Assembly: GCA_947628025.1 (NCBI GenBank)
Contig: CANQYH010000209.1
Span: 1-5,858, forward strand
Source of the DNA: an uncultured Lachnospiraceae bacterium
Lineage (GTDB): Bacteria; Bacillota; Clostridia; Lachnospirales; Lachnospiraceae
Direction of reading: 5' to 3'
DNA length: 5,858 bases
Of this stretch, positions 1 through 5,858 are shown one piece after another. The notes under the pieces were generated by a model, which worked only from the letters and a program-made list of their open reading frames with translations, did no database searches and had not been told where the DNA came from. The translations under genes and the position numbers were made by a program. Numbering within the stretch: the first letter of the stretch is position 1; the number at the start of each line of letters is the position of its first letter.

Positions 1-2
1 AC

Positions 3-575
3 GACTACACGGTGAACGAGGACGGTAAGGCGACGATCGAAGAGCTTCCGGTGGGCAAGAGCGTGACGGTGAAAGCGGAGTACACGATCACGCAGGCAGA
101 CATTGATAACCAGACAGAACTTGCGAACACCGCGACGGTAGTGGGCGAGGGCTCGACGCCTGCCCCCGATCCGGAACCGATTCCGACCGAAGAGAAGAAT
201 CCGGGTCTGACGACGACCAAGACGCTGACCAACGCGGGAACTGGTGAAAACGGAGCGTTCAAGGCGGGCGAGACAGCGAAATTTGACATCGTAGTCGAGA
301 ACACCGGAAACACGACACAGCATGACGTAGTAGTAACGGATACGATGGCTGGAGCGAAGATCGTAGCGGGCGTCGGCTACACGGTGAACGCGGACGGCAC
401 GGCGACGATCGAAACGCTCAATGTAGGCAAGAGCGTGACGGTAAAAGCGGAATATACGATCACGCAGGCGGACATTGACAATCAGACAGAACTTGCGAAC
501 ACCGCGACGGTAAAGGGCGATGGCGAGACGCCGGGGCCTGAACCGGAACCGATCCCGACGGAAAAATCGAATCCG
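3..575 (+). repeat. Repeat modules M0 (partial) and M1
   Basis: M0 (3-203) is the last 67 residues of a module; the first 57 residues are cut by the window edge. M1 (204-575) is a complete 124-residue, 372-bp module. M1 begins GLTTTKTLTNAG, contains VVENTGNTTQHDVVVTDTM, and ends with a Pro/Glu linker (PIPTEKSNP). M0 and M1 resemble M6 and M7 as an ordered pair: M0 and M6 both read VNEDG and end PIPTE(E/G)KNP, while M1 and M7 share an unusual TLNVG segment where the other modules of this lineage read E(I/L)(P/R)VG. The modules would fold as Ig-like beta-sandwiches in the extracellular stalk. Confidence 0.9.
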
Positions 576-3500
576 AAACTGAGCGTCGTGAAGAATATCA
601 GAGGCTTAACGAATACTTTTGATATAGACGAGACCGTCAGGTACATCATTAAGGTTAAGAACGAGGGCAACGTCACTCTCAGAAATGTTTCGGTGACCGA
701 TCAATTTGTTGATAAGAATATCGATGAAGTCTTGAGTAGTGTGGAAACACTGGCCCCGGGAGAAAGCAGAACATATGAAGTTACCTACACTATGACCGTA
801 AGTGACATCGGGGCAAACCAGCCGATCGTCAATGCCGCGATAGCCACGGCTCAGCTCCCGACAGGAGAGCAACTGACGGCCCAGGATAAAGTGCAGATAT
901 TCCCGGCAGCGAAGCAGCCGTCTCTTATGGTTGAGAAGACTGCAATCCCGGCAGCGGACGTAGAATTAGGAGATACGATTACTTATACGATTACCGTGAC
1001 AAATAACGGCAATACGGAAATTAGCGATATTCAAGTAGATGATCCTCTAACCGGACTAAATAAACTTGAGTTGGAAGACGCACTTGCTCCTAAAGAGAGC
1101 CAAACGGTCACGACGATTTACGAGGTCCAGGAGAAAGATATCCTGGCGGGTATTGTTAAAAATACGGTTTCCGTTACTGGAAAGGGACCGGATGGACAGG
1201 AAGTAACAGGCGAAGCTAGTGCGGAGAGTACGACAGTGGCTCCGAAGCCTGATATGGAGATAGTCAAACGTGTTCTTTCCTCCAATTCCGGTTATGATGT
1301 GGGAGACTTGGTCAAGTATGCGATTACCGTAAAAAACACAGGAAATGTTACTCTTAGGGAGATAGCAGTATCCGATCCGTTAATCAATAACTGGCGTCGG
1401 TGGATCAATACCTTGGCTCCGGGCGCAGAGGAAAAACTGTATACGAGCACATATAAAGTTACGGAGGAGGATGTACGGACAGGAGAAATTGTAAATACCG
1501 CAGTGGCAACGGTAACTGTAGCTGGTAGCGATGGTAATGAGAAAGCAATCATCAAAGAAGACAACGTAACGGTTTATACGGTTGATCCGATCTATCATTT
1601 GACGATTACCAAGGAAACAAACGGAAGTCCGAAGAACGGCAAGACATACGCTCTGGGCGAGACCATTTATTACATTATCACGGTGGTTAATGACGGCAAT
1701 CAGACTTTGACGGATATCACTGTAACGGATGAACTTACAGGTGATAAGTGGACGATCAGTAGCCTTGCTCCCGGAAAGGAGCAGAGGTTTGCGGCTTCCT
1801 ATAGGGTGACAGAAGCTGATATTAAAGCAGGAAAAGTTGTGAATAAGGCGACAGCAACTGCCACAAGTACGGATCCGAAGACGTCGCCGGCGGTTGTGCC
1901 GGGGGAGAAAGAGGTTCCGACGGATCCTGAGAAGCCTGGTTTGACGGCGACCAAGACGCTGACCAATGAAGGAAGCGGCGCAAATGGAGCATTCGAAGCA
2001 AATGAGACGGCAAAATTTGACATTGTAGTCGAAAATACCGGCAACACGACGCAGCATGACGTAGTGGTGACGGATACGATGCCCGGAGCGAAGATCGTAG
2101 CAGGCACAGGCTACACGGTGAACGAGGACGGTACGGCGACGATCGGGGAGATCCCGGTAGGCGAAAGCGTGACGGTAAAAGCAGAATACACGATCACGCA
2201 GGCAGACATTGACAACCAGACAGAACTTGCGAACACCGCGATGGTAGAGGGTGCAGGCACGACGCCGGATCCCGACCCGGAACCGATTCCGACCGAGGGG
2301 AAGAATCCAGGCCTGACGACGACCAAGACGCTGACCAACGCAGGCAGTGGCGACAACGAAGCGTTCAAGGCGGGCGAGACGGCGAACTTTGAGATCGTAG
2401 TCGAGAACACCGGAAACACGACGCAGCATGACGTAGTAGTGACGGATACGATGGCCGGAGCGAAGATCGTAGCAGGCGACGGCTACACGGTGAACGCGGA
2501 CGGCACGGCAACGATCGTAACGCTCAATGTAGGCGAAAGCGTGACGGTGAAAGCGGAATACACGATCACACAGGCAGACATTGACAACCAGACAGAGCTT
2601 AAGAACACCGCGACGGTAGAGGGCGAGGGCCCGACGCCGGATCCCGACCCAGCAACGATCCCGACAGAAGAGCAGAACCCGGGTCTGACGACGACCAAGA
2701 CGTTGACCAACGCGGGAACTGGCGAAAACGGAGCGTTCAAGGCGGGCGAGACGGCGAACTTTGAGATCGTAGTCGAGAACACCGGCAACACGACGCAGCA
2801 TGACGTAATAGTGACGGATACGATGGCCGGAGCGACGATCGCAGCAGGCGCTGGCTACACGGTGAACGCGGACGGTACGGCGACGATTGGAGAGATCCGG
2901 GTAGGCGAGAGCGTGACGGTGAACGCGGAATACACGATCACGCAGGATGACATTGACAATCAGACAGAACTTGCAAACACCGCGACGGTAGAGGGCGAAA
3001 GCCCGACGCCCGAACCGGAACCGGCACCGATCCCGACCGAAGAGAGAATACCGGGCCTGACGACGACCAAGACGTTGACCAACGCAGGAACTGGCGAAAA
3101 TGGCGTGTTCAAGGCAAACGAGACAGCGGAGTTTGACATCGTAGTCGAAAACACCGGAAACACGACGCAGCATGACGTAGTGGTGACTGACACGATGGCC
3201 GGAGCGACGATCGCAGCGGGCGATGGCTACACGGTGAACGCGGACGGCACGGCGACGATCGGGGAAATCCCGGTAGGCGAGAGCGTGACGGTGAACGCGG
3301 AATACACGATCACGCAGGCAGACATTGACAACCAGACAGAACTTGCGAACACCGCGACGGTAGAGGGCGAGGGCCCGACGCCGGATCCCGACCCGGCAAC
3401 GATCCCGACGGAAGAGCAGAACCCGGGTCTGACGACGACCAAGACGCTGACCAGTACAGGCAGCGGTGAAAACGGAGCGTTCAAGGCAAACGAGACAGCG

Positions 3501-5735
3501 GAGTTTGACATCGTAGTCGAGAACACCGGAAACACGACGCAGCATGACGTAGTAGTGACGGATACGATGGTCGGAGCGACGATCGTAGCAGGCACAGGTT
3601 ACACGGTGAACGAGGACGGCACGGCGACGATCGGGGAGATCCCGGTAGGCGAGAGCGTGACGGTGAACGCGGAATACACGATCACGCAGGCAGACATTGA
3701 CAACCAGACAGAACTTGCGAACACCGCGACGGTAGAGGGCGAGGGCCCGACGCCCGAACCGGAACCGGCACCGATCCCGACCGAGACGCAGAAACCGGGC
3801 CTGACTGCGGTCAAGACCGTAACGAACGCGCCGAATGGAGGTTTCGAGGCGGGCGAGACGGCTGAGTTTGATATCACGGTGACGAATACCGGTAATACGA
3901 CACAGACTGATGTGATCGTAACGGAGCAGCTGGAGGGCGCGGTGGTCGTGGCAGGTGATGGCTACACGGTGAACGCGGACGGCACGGCGACGATTGCTGA
4001 GATCCCGGTAGGCGGGAGCGTGACGGTGAAAGCGGAGTACGAGATCACGCAGGCAGACGTCGACAATGCGGAACGCTTGAAGAATGTGGCGACGGTCAAG
4101 GGAAATAACGGAATGAATCCGGATCCGACGCCGGAAGTCGAGATTCCCGAGGTACCGCAGAATGGCTCGCTGTCGGCAATTAAGACATTGACAAATGCAC
4201 CGGCGGCTGGTTTCAAGGCAGGCGACACAGCAGAATTTGACATCACGGTGACGAATACCGGCAACACGACGCAGACCGATGTGGTCGTAACCGAGCAGTT
4301 GGCAGGCGCGGCGATCACGGCGGGCAACGGTTATACAGTGAATGGCGACGGCCAGGCGGTGATTGCATCCCTGGCGCCGGGGGCGACCGTAACGGTGAAA
4401 GCGGCTTACACGATCACACAGGCGGACATTGACAGCGACGAGCCGTTGAGGAATATGGTAATCGTAGACGATGGCGACCCGACTACGCCGGACCCGGATC
4501 CGGGAGTTGTGATTCCGGAAGAACCGAAGCGGGCCGGGCTTACGGCGGCGAAGACCGTTACCAATGCTGGTACTGGAGAGAACGGTGCGTTTAAGGCGAA
4601 CGAGACGGCGGAGTTTGACATTACTGTAACGAACAGCGGCAACACAACGCAGACCAACGTGGTTGTGACAGAGTTGTTGACGGGCGCAGTGATCGCGGCA
4701 GGCGACGGCTACACGGTAAATGCGGCCGGTCAGGCAGTGATCGCAGAACTGGCGCCTGGTGCGGCTGCAGTTGTAAAGGCATCTTATACGGTCACGCAGG
4801 CGGATATTGATGGCGGCGCGGAGCTGAAGAATGTGGCCCTGGTCGATGGCGATAACGGAACGGCGCAGGATCCGCAGCCGGAAGCCGAAATACCGACAGA
4901 AAATCCGGAAGAGCCGACGACCCCAGGCGGTCCGAATGAACCGGAAAATCCGGAAGAGCCGACGGCTCCAGGCGGTCCGAATGAACCGGAGAACCCGGGC
5001 GAGCCGACGAATCCGAGCGGTCCGAATGAACCGGAGAACCCGAATGAGCCGACAAATCCAAGCAGTCCGAGCGAACCGGAGAATCCGGGCGAGCCGATTA
5101 ATCCAGGAGGCCCGTCCGAATCTGAGAATCCGGCCGAGCTAGAGAACCCGAGCGAGCCGGCTGAACCGGGAACCCCGGGCGAGCCGACCAATCCGGGTGG
5201 TCCGTCCGAAACCGAGAACCCAGGCGAGCTTGAGAATCCGTCCGAACCGGAGAACCCGGGCGAGCCGACGAATCCAAGCAGTCCGAGCGAACCGGAGAAC
5301 CCGAGCGAACCGACGAATCCGAGCAGTCCGAGCGAATCAGAAAACCCGAATGAACCGGCCAATCCGGCAGAGACGATAAACCCGGCGGAATCCGTAAATC
5401 CGAATCCGAACGAACCGGCGAACCCGAGCGAGGAAGAGCAGGAAACGCTGTTGGAGAACATTGAGGACGAAACGGTGCCGCTGTCTGACATGCCGGACGT
5501 TGAGCTTCCGATCGCCAGCGTAACGGATCCGGAAGAATGGCTGGTGGATATTTCCGATTCGGAAGTGCCGCTGGCGCCGGTCCACAGCCAGATAAGCATT
5601 GAGGATGAGCATGTCCCGCTCAGCAATTTGCCGAAGACTGGCGATATGGGCGCAGCAGGTTCGCTGTTAGGCCTGTTGGCAGCACTGGGCGCTATGGGCG
5701 CCGCCGCGATCAAGCGCCGCGACGAGGAAGATTGA
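3..5735 (+). CDS. Giant LPXTG-anchored repeat surface protein (DUF11/DUF7507-like modules), 5'-partial
   Basis: The frame is open from the left edge (first full codon GAC at 3-5) to TGA at 5733-5735, giving 1,910 visible residues. A GTG at 12-14 could be read as a start, but it lies inside a repeat: the preceding codons read DYT, matching the GYT that precedes the same VN(E/A)DG motif in later modules. The true start is therefore upstream. In order the protein shows one partial and thirteen full Ig-like modules (3-4901), a Pro-rich spacer (4902-5429), an acidic linker, and an LPKTG sorting signal. Typical module hallmarks are G(E/D)TAxFDI, NTGNTTQ, VVVTD and a Y(T/E)(I/V)TQADID motif followed by an Asn-containing last strand. 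This resembles DUF11/TIGR01451 and DUF7507 repeats. No cysteine occurs in the visible protein, and only four tryptophans (two in M4, one in M5, one in the acidic linker). The likely role is a covalently wall-attached stalk or adhesin exposed outside the cell. The ligand-binding part, if any, is probably in the missing N-terminus. The class of protein is confident; the specific function is unknown. Confidence 0.95.
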   Translation, partial: DYTVNEDGKATIEELPVGKSVTVKAEYTITQADIDNQTELANTATVVGEGSTPAPDPEPIPTEEKNPGLTTTKTLTNAGTGENGAFKAGETAKFDIVVENTGNTTQHDVVVTDTMAGAKIVAGVGYTVNADGTATIETLNVGKSVTVKAEYTITQADIDNQTELANTATVKGDGETPGPEPEPIPTEKSNPKLSVVKNIRGLTNTFDIDETVRYIIKVKNEGNVTLRNVSVTDQFVDKNIDEVLSSVETLAPGESRTYEVTYTMTVSDIGANQPIVNAAIATAQLPTGEQLTAQDKVQIFPAAKQPSLMVEKTAIPAADVELGDTITYTITVTNNGNTEISDIQVDDPLTGLNKLELEDALAPKESQTVTTIYEVQEKDILAGIVKNTVSVTGKGPDGQEVTGEASAESTTVAPKPDMEIVKRVLSSNSGYDVGDLVKYAITVKNTGNVTLREIAVSDPLINNWRRWINTLAPGAEEKLYTSTYKVTEEDVRTGEIVNTAVATVTVAGSDGNEKAIIKEDNVTVYTVDPIYHLTITKETNGSPKNGKTYALGETIYYIITVVNDGNQTLTDITVTDELTGDKWTISSLAPGKEQRFAASYRVTEADIKAGKVVNKATATATSTDPKTSPAVVPGEKEVPTDPEKPGLTATKTLTNEGSGANGAFEANETAKFDIVVENTGNTTQHDVVVTDTMPGAKIVAGTGYTVNEDGTATIGEIPVGESVTVKAEYTITQADIDNQTELANTAMVEGAGTTPDPDPEPIPTEGKNPGLTTTKTLTNAGSGDNEAFKAGETANFEIVVENTGNTTQHDVVVTDTMAGAKIVAGDGYTVNADGTATIVTLNVGESVTVKAEYTITQADIDNQTELKNTATVEGEGPTPDPDPATIPTEEQNPGLTTTKTLTNAGTGENGAFKAGETANFEIVVENTGNTTQHDVIVTDTMAGATIAAGAGYTVNADGTATIGEIRVGESVTVNAEYTITQDDIDNQTELANTATVEGESPTPEPEPAPIPTEERIPGLTTTKTLTNAGTGENGVFKANETAEFDIVVENTGNTTQHDVVVTDTMAGATIAAGDGYTVNADGTATIGEIPVGESVTVNAEYTITQADIDNQTELANTATVEGEGPTPDPDPATIPTEEQNPGLTTTKTLTSTGSGENGAFKANETAEFDIVVENTGNTTQHDVVVTDTMVGATIVAGTGYTVNEDGTATIGEIPVGESVTVNAEYTITQADIDNQTELANTATVEGEGPTPEPEPAPIPTETQKPGLTAVKTVTNAPNGGFEAGETAEFDITVTNTGNTTQTDVIVTEQLEGAVVVAGDGYTVNADGTATIAEIPVGGSVTVKAEYEITQADVDNAERLKNVATVKGNNGMNPDPTPEVEIPEVPQNGSLSAIKTLTNAPAAGFKAGDTAEFDITVTNTGNTTQTDVVVTEQLAGAAITAGNGYTVNGDGQAVIASLAPGATVTVKAAYTITQADIDSDEPLRNMVIVDDGDPTTPDPDPGVVIPEEPKRAGLTAAKTVTNAGTGENGAFKANETAEFDITVTNSGNTTQTNVVVTELLTGAVIAAGDGYTVNAAGQAVIAELAPGAAAVVKASYTVTQADIDGGAELKNVALVDGDNGTAQDPQPEAEIPTENPEEPTTPGGPNEPENPEEPTAPGGPNEPENPGEPTNPSGPNEPENPNEPTNPSSPSEPENPGEPINPGGPSESENPAELENPSEPAEPGTPGEPTNPGGPSETENPGELENPSEPENPGEPTNPSSPSEPENPSEPTNPSSPSESENPNEPANPAETINPAESVNPNPNEPANPSEEEQETLLENIEDETVPLSDMPDVELPIASVTDPEEWLVDISDSEVPLAPVHSQISIEDEHVPLSNLPKTGDMGAAGSLLGLLAALGAMGAAAIKRRDEED
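576..1937 (+). repeat. Divergent modules M2-M5
   Basis: Four modules keep the same fold signature but differ strongly in sequence from their flanks. Boundaries are M2 576-920 (115 aa), M3 921-1250 (110 aa), M4 1251-1595 (115 aa) and M5 1596-1937 (114 aa). They carry classic DUF11/DUF7507 hallmarks: GDTITYTITVTNNGN in M3, GDLVKYAITVKNTGN in M4, GETIYYIITVVNDGN in M5, then an APG/APK turn, a Y(K/R)VTE.D segment and an Asn-containing final strand. M2 is the most degenerate (IDETVRYIIKVKNEGN and a longer loop). M4 has an unusual NNWRRW before its LAPG turn. The DNA is visibly richer in A/T: about 21 of 60 bases are G or C at 961-1020, against about 42 of 60 at 3241-3300. They are most likely older or differently derived modules of the same stalk. 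Confidence 0.88.
1938..3797 (+). repeat. Five near-identical 372-bp tandem modules M6-M10
   Basis: Module starts are 1938, 2310, 2682, 3054 and 3426, each exactly 372 bp (124 codons), each opening GLT(A/T)TKTLT and ending in a Pro/Asp/Glu linker with IPTE. Each holds NTGNTTQHDV, VTDTM, GYTVN(A/E)DGTATI, VGESVTV and a TITQ(A/D)DIDNQ motif. Identity extends to silent positions: 3267-3382 and 3639-3754 (M9 and M10) are identical over 116 bp. This points to recent duplication or gene conversion rather than conservation of protein alone. In the protein these form rigid Ig-like units of the stalk. Copy number is likely variable between strains and hard to assemble from short reads. Confidence 0.93.
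3798..4901 (+). repeat. Diverged C-terminal modules M11-M13
   Basis: M11 is 3798-4166 (123 aa), M12 4167-4535 (123 aa) and M13 4536-4901 (122 aa). They share the GYTVN and TQAD(I/V)D motifs with M6-M10 but form their own subgroup: VTN(T/S)GNTTQT(D/N)V replaces VENTGNTTQHDV, and VTE(Q/L)L replaces VTDTM. M11 and M12 have a shortened first loop (NAP followed by GGF or AAGF). M12 and M13 use LAPGA in place of IPVGE. M11 keeps a middle segment (VNADGTATI then EIPVG) almost identical to M8/M9, so it looks transitional. These are the wall-proximal Ig-like modules before the Pro-rich spacer. Confidence 0.88.
4902..5429 (+). repeat. Pro/Glu/Asn/Ser-rich wall-spanning repeat, 45-bp unit
   Basis: A low-complexity region of 176 residues is built on a 15-residue unit of the form NPxEPTxPxxPxEPE. 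Five consecutive units start at 4902, 4947, 4992, 5037 and 5082. A rearranged stretch with 6-residue short units (NPAELE, NPGELE, NPSEPE) occupies 5127-5252. Two more full units follow at 5253 and 5298, then a decayed tail to 5429. Such Pro-rich segments next to a sorting signal usually extend through the peptidoglycan in wall-anchored proteins. Because the unit is a multiple of three, other reading frames also stay open here; those are shadows. Confidence 0.92.
5430..5627 (+). other. Acidic linker with three VPL motifs
   Basis: About 66 residues rich in Glu and Asp join the Pro-rich spacer to the sorting signal. The tripeptide VPL occurs three times, each two residues after an acidic one (codons at 5475, 5565 and 5613), in the contexts ETVPLSDMP, SEVPLAPV and EHVPLSNLP. 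The third runs directly into LPKTG. VPL just before the sortase motif is a habit seen in many Clostridia wall proteins, as far as I recall; the function is unknown. It holds one of only four tryptophans in the visible protein. Confidence 0.75.
5628..5732 (+). other. C-terminal sortase sorting signal (LPKTG, hydrophobic segment, charged tail)
   Basis: LPKTG is encoded at 5628-5642 and followed by Asp-Met-Gly. A hydrophobic Ala/Leu/Gly-rich segment of about 20 residues follows (5652-5711), then the tail KRRDEED. This is the classic three-part cell-wall sorting signal: sortase would cleave between Thr and Gly and link the Thr to the peptidoglycan cross-bridge or lipid II. LPKTG fits a general housekeeping-type sortase rather than a specialised one, though no sortase gene is in the window. 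The tail is unusual only in ending with four acidic residues after the KRR. Confidence 0.97.
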
Positions 5736-5814
5736 TCCGACGCGTCCCGGCAGCCGGAATGAGTATCGCAGCTAAATAGTGAGTAAACGGTGCAAAACAA
5801 GCCTATGGTAAAAA
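5736..5814. other. Short intergenic stretch with no recognisable gene
   Basis: No credible coding frame, RNA gene or promoter is seen between the stop codon and the terminal hairpin. A small CCGG-CAG-CCGG palindrome at 5747-5757 has only a 4-bp stem and no T-run, so it is not a convincing terminator. TATGGT at 5804-5809 lacks a matching -35 element. The run of six A at 5810-5815 belongs functionally to the adjoining hairpin when read on the minus strand. Confidence 0.6.
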
Positions 5815-5858
5815 AGCAGCGGTCACTTCTGACCTCTATTGTCTCAGTGACCGCTACT
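5815..5858 (-). terminator. Intrinsic terminator hairpin, T-run on the minus strand, possibly bidirectional
   Basis: A perfect 10-bp inverted repeat, AGCGGTCACT at 5818-5827 and AGTGACCGCT at 5846-5855, extends by two further pairs past one mismatch to 5815 and 5858. Read on the minus strand, the stem is followed by six T (complement of 5810-5815), the form of a Rho-independent terminator for a convergent gene lying beyond the right edge. It could also end the surface-protein transcript if T residues follow on the + strand after 5858, which cannot be seen. The 18-base loop can form a small inner GAC/GTC stem. Confidence 0.72.

Noticed and set aside
12..14. GTG as the start codon of the large gene
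   Set aside because: The frame continues upstream as DYT in register with the repeat, and no ribosome binding site or signal peptide follows. The gene begins outside the window.
1380..3545. 721-codon open frame on the minus strand
   Set aside because: It is antisense to the repeat modules. Because the repeat unit is a multiple of three, a stop-free shadow frame in one module stays stop-free in all. The translation is Arg/Cys/His-rich with no recognisable domain.
204..3797. Regular 372-bp spacing considered as a CRISPR or satellite-like non-coding array
   Set aside because: The unit is far too long for CRISPR, has no unique spacers, and is continuously coding in a single frame with protein-level conservation.
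4831..5379. Arg-rich + strand frames (4831-5142 and 5197-5379)
   Set aside because: They are shifted readings of the same Pro-rich repeat, with no start context, and lie wholly inside the real gene.
5747..5757. CCGG-CAG-CCGG palindrome as terminator of the surface-protein gene
   Set aside because: It has only a 4-bp stem with a 3-base loop and no T-run after it. The hairpin at 5815-5858 is much stronger.
4784..5800. 338-codon minus-strand frame rich in Gly/Ser/Phe
   Set aside because: It is antisense to the Pro-rich spacer and only reflects its 45-bp repeat composition. Its start would be a TTG with no clear ribosome binding site.

Overview
The window is almost entirely one open reading frame on the + strand. 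It enters already open at the left edge and ends at a TGA at 5733-5735. The visible part is 1,910 codons, the C-terminal portion of a very large cell-wall-anchored surface protein. The N-terminus, signal peptide, promoter and ribosome binding site lie upstream and cannot be seen. The C-terminal LPKTG sorting signal, followed by a hydrophobic stretch and a KRR-containing tail, indicates a Gram-positive host with sortase. The VPLSNLPKTGD style and moderately high GC fit a gut-type Clostridia/Firmicutes genome, but this placement is an inference.

Layout: 3-203 is the C-terminal part of a first repeat module (M0), cut by the window edge. 204-575 is a complete 124-residue module (M1). 576-1937 holds four clearly different modules (M2-M5, 110-115 residues) whose DNA is more AT-rich. 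1938-3797 holds five near-identical modules of exactly 372 bp (M6-M10). 3798-4901 holds three related but diverged modules (M11-M13, 122-123 residues). 4902-5429 is a Pro/Glu/Asn/Ser-rich spacer built on a 45-bp unit. 5430-5627 is an acidic linker. 5628-5732 is the sortase sorting signal. 5736-5814 has no gene, and 5815-5858 is a strong hairpin that looks like an intrinsic terminator.

All modules look like DUF11/DUF7507-type Ig-like beta-sandwich repeats (the TIGR01451 style of conserved repeat). Together they would form a long stalk, held off the wall by the Pro-rich spacer and covalently attached by sortase. No enzyme, RNA gene, CRISPR array or insertion sequence is visible. The points most worth a second look are the mosaic pattern of the 372-bp repeats, the foreign-looking M2-M5 block between repeats of one lineage, an invariant Lys / acidic / Asn triad that could form isopeptide cross-links, and the terminal hairpin, whose T-run faces the minus strand.
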